Shown here piece after piece: positions 6,300-9,537 of a stretch of 9,537 bases of DNA (position 1 is the first letter of the stretch; every line of letters begins with the position of its first letter). The notes under the pieces are model-generated. The model was given only the letters and a program-made list of their open reading frames with translations, did no database searches and was not told the DNA's origin. The DNA lies in the NCBI GenBank assembly GCA_050331475.1, contig JBHJGU010000115.1, positions 1 to 9,537 of the forward strand. The letters are read 5' to 3'. The DNA is from JBHJGU01 sp050331475 (GTDB taxonomy: Bacteria > Pseudomonadota > Alphaproteobacteria > Caulobacterales > Maricaulaceae). A program made the position numbers and the translations under genes.

Positions 6300-6971
6300 A
6301 TGACCTCGATCCGTAACGTACTCGCCGCCCTGGTGTTCACCGTAACCGCCGCGCCGGCGTCGGCCTTTGACAAGCATGTCATCGTCGCGCTCGATATCTC
6401 CGCGAGCACGCCGCTGGTGACCAACCGCGCCTTCGCCGCGCGCGCCGCCAAAGCCGTGGACCGATATCTCGCCGACCTTGAGACCGGTGACCGCTTCACC
6501 CTTGGCTATATCGGCGAGTATGGCCTCTCCAGCGATCTTCAGCCCTGGGAGGCGATGCTGTCGCGCCGCACCCCGCCGATCAAAGTGCGCCGCTCCACCG
6601 AGCAACTCATCGCCGGCCTGCCCAGCCTCGTCACCGGCGCGCGCATCGACCGGGCGCAAAGCACCAATATCGTCGGCTATCTTGAACTTGCCGGCTATAG
6701 CGTCGACTGCGCGACCACCGAGACGGTGTTCGTCGTGATCTCGGACGGCATTGAAAGCTCCGACCGGGTCGATGGGCTGCAGCTGATGAATGGCGAGGCG
6801 CTGCTGCCCGCCGTCTCCGATGACCGGCTGAAGGGCTGCGCCCTTGTTATGCTCGGCGTGGGTCAGATCACCCAGGGCGCGACGCCCATGCTCACCAGCC
6901 GCCTCGTGAAAGCCTGGGCGGACTGGGCCGAAGCCGCCGGCATGGCCTTCACCCCGAAGCCGGGGCTGTAA
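6300..6971 (+). CDS. Exported von Willebrand factor A (VWA) domain protein
   Basis: The 223-residue protein starts at the ATG at 6300-6302, with GAGGA upstream inside the previous gene's end. Residues 1-22 are a signal peptide with an ASA cleavage site before Phe23. The mature part is a VWA-type Rossmann fold: the first strand HVIVALDISAST carries the metal-ion (MIDAS) motif D32-x-S34-x-S36, Thr122 lies in STNIVG, and Asp149 in VFVVISDG. All five expected metal ligands therefore seem present. Cys137 and Cys180 may form a disulfide in the periplasm. VWA domains bind protein partners through the bound divalent metal, so an adaptor or assembly role is likely. The domain fills nearly the whole protein, so there is no separate enzymatic domain. 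It is the last full gene of the coupled operon. The family is clear; the partner is unknown. Confidence 0.85.
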   Translation: MTSIRNVLAALVFTVTAAPASAFDKHVIVALDISASTPLVTNRAFAARAAKAVDRYLADLETGDRFTLGYIGEYGLSSDLQPWEAMLSRRTPPIKVRRSTEQLIAGLPSLVTGARIDRAQSTNIVGYLELAGYSVDCATTETVFVVISDGIESSDRVDGLQLMNGEALLPAVSDDRLKGCALVMLGVGQITQGATPMLTSRLVKAWADWAEAAGMAFTPKPGL

Positions 6972-6974
6972 GCC

Positions 6975-7133
6975 ATGCCCTATACAGTCACGACCAAATC
7001 GAACCGCTTCACAAACGCCCCGTCGCAAGACGGGGCGGACCCTGTCACCTTCAAGTTTGACATAACTACCACGGGTTGTGCTATACTGAAGTATGGGATG
7101 TTCACGGTTGTACTAAGAAAGGCCGTGAACTAA
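6975..7133 (+). CDS. Short bridging ORF, 52 aa, possibly a truncated gene start
   Basis: An ATG three bases after the VWA stop opens a frame to the TAA at 7131-7133, whose last A is the first base of the next gene's ATG (TAATG). The first 23 residues (MPYTVTTKSNRFTNAPSQDG and on) are GC-rich in codon use like the operon. The rest turns AT-richer from about 7055 and includes a promoter-like sequence, so it does not look like coding DNA. It may be a real small protein, but the better reading is the 5' stub of a fourth operon gene cut by arrival of the recombinase module. The ribosome site is weak. Confidence 0.35.
   Translation: MPYTVTTKSNRFTNAPSQDGADPVTFKFDITTTGCAILKYGMFTVVLRKAVN
7056..7086 (+). 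promoter_or_regulatory. Candidate sigma-70 promoter of the recombinase module
   Basis: TTGACA, a perfect -35, is followed after 19 bases by TATACT, a good -10. The spacing is one or two bases longer than ideal. It lies about 50 bases upstream of the 79-aa gene, where composition changes from operon-like to AT-richer DNA, and would drive the small gene and the recombinase. Confidence 0.5.
7100..7130 (+). promoter_or_regulatory. 8-bp inverted repeat enclosing the ribosome site of the 79-aa gene
   Basis: GTTCACGG (7100-7107) and CCGTGAAC (7123-7130) are perfect inverted copies. The 15-base spacer holds AAGAAAGG, the only ribosome-binding site for the ATG at 7133. In mRNA this would be a stem-loop presenting the site in the loop, with the 3' arm ending two bases before the start codon. 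As DNA it could be an operator just downstream of the candidate promoter. Confidence 0.5.
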
Positions 7134-7372
7134 TGCGACCGGACTACGACAAATATCGCCCGTTACTCGACGCGTTTAATCTCGCCGAGGCGCAAAAGGA
7201 CGACTTCATCGATGTGATGTGGTCGTTGCTGGCGAGCTTTGTCGAGCGGGCGCATGGCGTTGATCCGGTGCAAAAAATCGAAGGAAAAGAGGCGCAGGAC
7301 TCTGGCGCCGGGGATCAGCTTGAGGTAAAATACATATATAAAACAATAAGAAAGGATTTATCTCATGAATGA
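7133..7372 (+). CDS. Small protein coupled to the serine recombinase, 79 aa
   Basis: The ATG at 7133-7135 follows AAGAAAGG by about ten bases. The protein is acidic and probably helical: DYDKYRPLLDAFNLAEAQKD, then an Asp/Trp-containing helix DVMWSLLASFVERAHGVDPV, then a polar tail. Small proteins with an A-Q-K-D/E-x-x-I-x-x-x-W-x-x-x-x-x-F-V pattern ending G-x-D/H-P-V seem to recur next to recombinase genes in alphaproteobacteria, a recollection I cannot check here. The stop overlaps the recombinase start by eight bases (ATGAATGA), so the two are translated together. A recombination directionality factor or other recombinase accessory is the natural guess, though no DNA-binding motif is visible. 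Confidence 0.72.
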   Translation: MRPDYDKYRPLLDAFNLAEAQKDDFIDVMWSLLASFVERAHGVDPVQKIEGKEAQDSGAGDQLEVKYIYKTIRKDLSHE

Positions 7373-8889
7373 GCCTCCCCAGAAAGCGGTTTTTTATGGC
7401 CGCGTCTCCGACACCAAGCAAAAGACTGAGGGCCATGGCTTGGAAAGCCAGGAAGCTCGCTGCCGCGAATATGCCAACCGGTGCGGCTATGAAATGGTCA
7501 AGGTGTTTAAGGACGACGCCTCCGGCGGCGTCTCCGACCGTCCGCAGTTTCTGGAAATGCTCGCATTTCTGAAAGCCCAGCGCGGCGAGCCGTTCATCGT
7601 CATCGTGGACGATATCAACCGGATTTCCCGATCGCTGGAAGTCCATCTTTTATTCCGGCAACGGCTCAAAGAGCTGGGCGCGCGCTTTGAATCTCCGACC
7701 CAGAAATTTGGCGACGGGGCTGACGACCGCATGGTCGAGATGATGCTCGTCAATGTCGCCGAATACCAACGCAATAAGAACGCCGAGCAGACCCAGAACC
7801 GCATGCGTGGGCGGATGCTGAACGGCTATTGGGTGTTCCAGGCCCCGCGCGGCTATCGCTATGAGAAGGTTGGCGCGCACGGCAAGCTCTTGGTGCGCGA
7901 CGAACCGCTTGCCACCATCATGCAGACCGCCCTGGAAGGCTACGCCTCGGGCCGGTTCCAAACCCTCTCAGAAGTGAAACGCTACCTGGAGACCGAGCCG
8001 GACTTTCCGCGCGACACCCAGCACGGTGAGGTGCCGATCCAGCGTATTAAAGGCTGGCTGACCCAAGTGCTCTATGCCGGCTATATCGACCGTCCGGAAT
8101 GGGGCGTCAGCCTGCGCGAGGCGCAACATGACGGCCTGATCACCCTGGAAACCTACAAGCGTATTCAGGACCGGCTCGCGGGCCGGGCCGTAGCCGCGCC
8201 GAAAGCCGCCGTGCGTAAGGATATGCGCGCGGACATGCCGCTGCGCGGCTTCGTGCTTTGCGGCGACTGCGAGCGTCCGCTCACGGGCGGGCGCAGCAAG
8301 GGGCGCAAGGCCTATTACGTCTATTACGAATGCCACAACAAAGCCTGTGCGAGCTATCGCAAGACGATCCGCAAGGCCGACATTGAAGGCGCGTTCGAAA
8401 CGCTCCTCGGCGGACTCAGCCCGACGCGGCGGCTCTTCCGCTTCGTGTCGATCATGCTGAAAGACCTGTGGGACCGGCAATCCGAGCAGCTCGCCGACCA
8501 GCGCCGCGCGCTCGCAAAGCAGCTCAAAGACCTCGATGCGCAAATTGAAATGCTGGTCGATCGCACGCTGGAGACCCGCAGCCCGACGCTGATACCGCGC
8601 TATGAAGCGCGCATCCGCGATCTAGAGACCCAAAAAGCCGTGCTCGTCGAAAAAACGACCCGAAACCCCGAGCCGCGCCAGGGGTTCGAGCAAACCTTTC
8701 GAACCGCTATGGCGTTCCTGTCCAACCCATTGAATCTATGGAATTCTAATCGCCTAGAGGACAAGCGCGCCGTGCTGAAACTCACCTTCGCCGACCAACT
8801 CGCCTACAGCCGGAATAGCGGCTTTCGAACCGCCAATTTTTCATTACCCTTCAAGCTCTTAGGGCAAATGAACAGCAAAAATTATGAGA

Positions 8890-8906
<17 letters not shown>
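7365..8906 (+). CDS. Large serine recombinase (site-specific integrase)
   Basis: This 513-residue protein has the full domain order. The catalytic resolvase-like domain (about 1-150) has the nucleophile Ser15 in YGRVSDT, the D-D-I-N-R-I-S-R-S motif at 82-90, and a long helix with ERN-like residues near 133-150. The recombinase domain (about 155-275) includes the GYRYEK and AGYIDRPEWG motifs. A zinc ribbon has C299/C302 and C323/C328, followed by a coiled coil (about 370-432). Enzymes of this class cut both att sites with serine-linked breaks and integrate phages and integrative elements in one direction unless a directionality factor is present. In the D-R-x-x-R position Asn85 stands in place of the usual Asp. 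The start at 7365 has AAAGGA upstream and overlaps the small gene. The last five codons (VPLA and stop) lie inside the tRNA-Thr 3' end, so this is very probably the integrase of the element. Confidence 0.93.
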
Positions 8907-8965
<59 letters not shown>

Positions 8966-8972
8966 CCGCGCA

Positions 8973-9031
8973 CGTCGCCTGGCGACGCGCCCATACACGC
9001 GGTATGTATCCTGCCCGGTGATGGGGCTCAA
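8973..9031 (-). promoter_or_regulatory. Candidate tRNA promoter and leader hairpin
   Basis: On the minus strand a -35-like TTGAGC (9026-9031) and a -10-like TACATA (9003-9008) are 17 bases apart, about 38 bases upstream of the tRNA 5' end. Between them and the tRNA lies the inverted repeat CGTCGCCTGGCGACG (8973-8987). The hairpin could belong to the tRNA leader or act as a weak terminator for the upstream protein gene; no T-run follows it. Confidence 0.35.
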
Positions 9032-9069
9032 GACGGTTTGCGCAATCGCGCGAAGGTTCTGGCTTAGCC

Positions 9070-9537
9070 TTAGCGTCGGCGGAAAACGCCTCGCCGGCGG
9101 CCTCCGGCGTCGTCCTCTTCTGCGGTGACTTCGGTGGCCTCGTTTTCGGTCGCGTCCGGGCTCGCCTCGTCGTCGGCCACCGGCGCGTCCTCGGGACCAG
9201 GCGCTCGACCCGCGGGCGCGGATTCATACTCGGCCTCGGTTTCCACCGGCCCTTTGGGTGGCGGCAAGCCGACGGCGGGATCGCTGGGCACTGTGTCCTT
9301 TTCCGGCTCGTATCGCTCATGGCGCGGATGGATCAGCTCCCCGCTGTCGCCGAAGGAATACACCAAACGCGCCCAGTCCCCCGGCTCATAGGCGAAAGCG
9401 GGGCCCTCGGGATCAAGATCCGACCAATCGGGTTCGCGGCGCGCCGCGCCGGCGCGGTGGATCCACTCATGGGCGGCGGCGAGATCACCGGTTGGGTGGG
9501 CGACTTGGGCGGCCCGGCCGCACACCCGCGCCGCGGG
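9070..9537 (-). CDS. C-terminal part of a chromosomal protein, possibly HemY (partial)
   Basis: 155 residues are visible, running off the right edge with no start; an apparent GTG at 9525 is internal to the open frame. The folded part contains CGRAAQVAHPTGDLAAAHEW, then DWSDLDPEGPAFAYEPGDWA and RLVYSFGDSGELIHPRHERY. This pattern recalls the C-terminus of alphaproteobacterial HemY-type TPR membrane proteins of haem biosynthesis, though I cannot verify it. The last 75 residues are disordered, rich in Pro, Glu, Ala and Asp, and end in a basic RRRGVFRRR. The gene is GC-rich with normal chromosomal codon use. It is co-oriented with the tRNA-Thr, 104 bp away, and shows that host DNA begins at the tRNA. 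The reading frame is secure; the HemY identity is tentative. Confidence 0.6.
   Translation of the reverse strand, partial: PAARVCGRAAQVAHPTGDLAAAHEWIHRAGAARREPDWSDLDPEGPAFAYEPGDWARLVYSFGDSGELIHPRHERYEPEKDTVPSDPAVGLPPPKGPVETEAEYESAPAGRAPGPEDAPVADDEASPDATENEATEVTAEEDDAGGRRRGVFRRR

Noticed and set aside
6057..7028. Long minus-strand open frame of 323 codons
   Set aside because: It lies opposite the membrane and VWA genes, is rich in Gly/Arg/His typical of antisense frames in GC-rich DNA, and has no ribosome site or domain.
7968..8543. Minus-strand frame of 191 codons
   Set aside because: It is antisense to the zinc ribbon and coiled coil of the recombinase, which is beyond doubt.

Overview
The window is high-GC DNA, most likely from an alphaproteobacterium of the Hyphomonas/Maricaulis/Rhodobacter type. 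This is judged from codon use, the tRNA sequence and the style of the proteins. It covers one end of an integrated mobile element and the start of the host chromosome. The boundary is a tRNA-Thr(CGT) gene at 8890-8965 on the minus strand. To its right lies an ordinary-looking chromosomal gene, partial at the window edge and possibly the C-terminus of HemY. To its left everything looks accessory: transposon debris, orphan genes, and a large serine recombinase whose last codons run into the tRNA 3' end.

Left part (1-2681): an IS3-family element ends at about 139 and has cut a Tn3-type serine resolvase gene, of which only the 3' part remains. Next come two minus-strand genes in tandem: a charged 220-residue protein of unknown function, then a 119-residue coiled-coil protein with a C-terminal membrane anchor. 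From about 1935 to 2681 there is a patch of decayed IS3 sequence, where the 3' ends of two different transposases meet head to head and outer inverted repeats survive.

Middle part (2682-4840, AT-rich in its left half): a two-gene minus-strand unit encodes a small two-TM membrane protein and a secreted protein ending in a phage tail-fibre-like C-terminal domain. About 500 bases without a recognisable gene follow, with palindromes and a hairpin. After that comes a minus-strand gene for a putative DNA-binding protein that resembles the ends, but not the catalytic core, of IS1595-family transposases.

Right part (5028-8906, GC-rich, plus strand): a tightly coupled operon encodes a 92-residue protein, a polytopic membrane protein and an exported von Willebrand factor A (VWA) protein with an intact metal-site motif. 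A 52-residue ORF bridges this operon to the recombination module, which consists of a 79-residue protein translationally coupled to a 513-residue large serine recombinase. The likeliest reading is that the recombinase integrated the element into the 3' end of tRNA-Thr. The other attachment site lies beyond the left edge.

No complete known defence, toxin or conjugation system is recognisable. The most unusual items are the recombinase/tRNA overlap, the secreted tail-fibre-like protein with its membrane partner, and the VWA operon.
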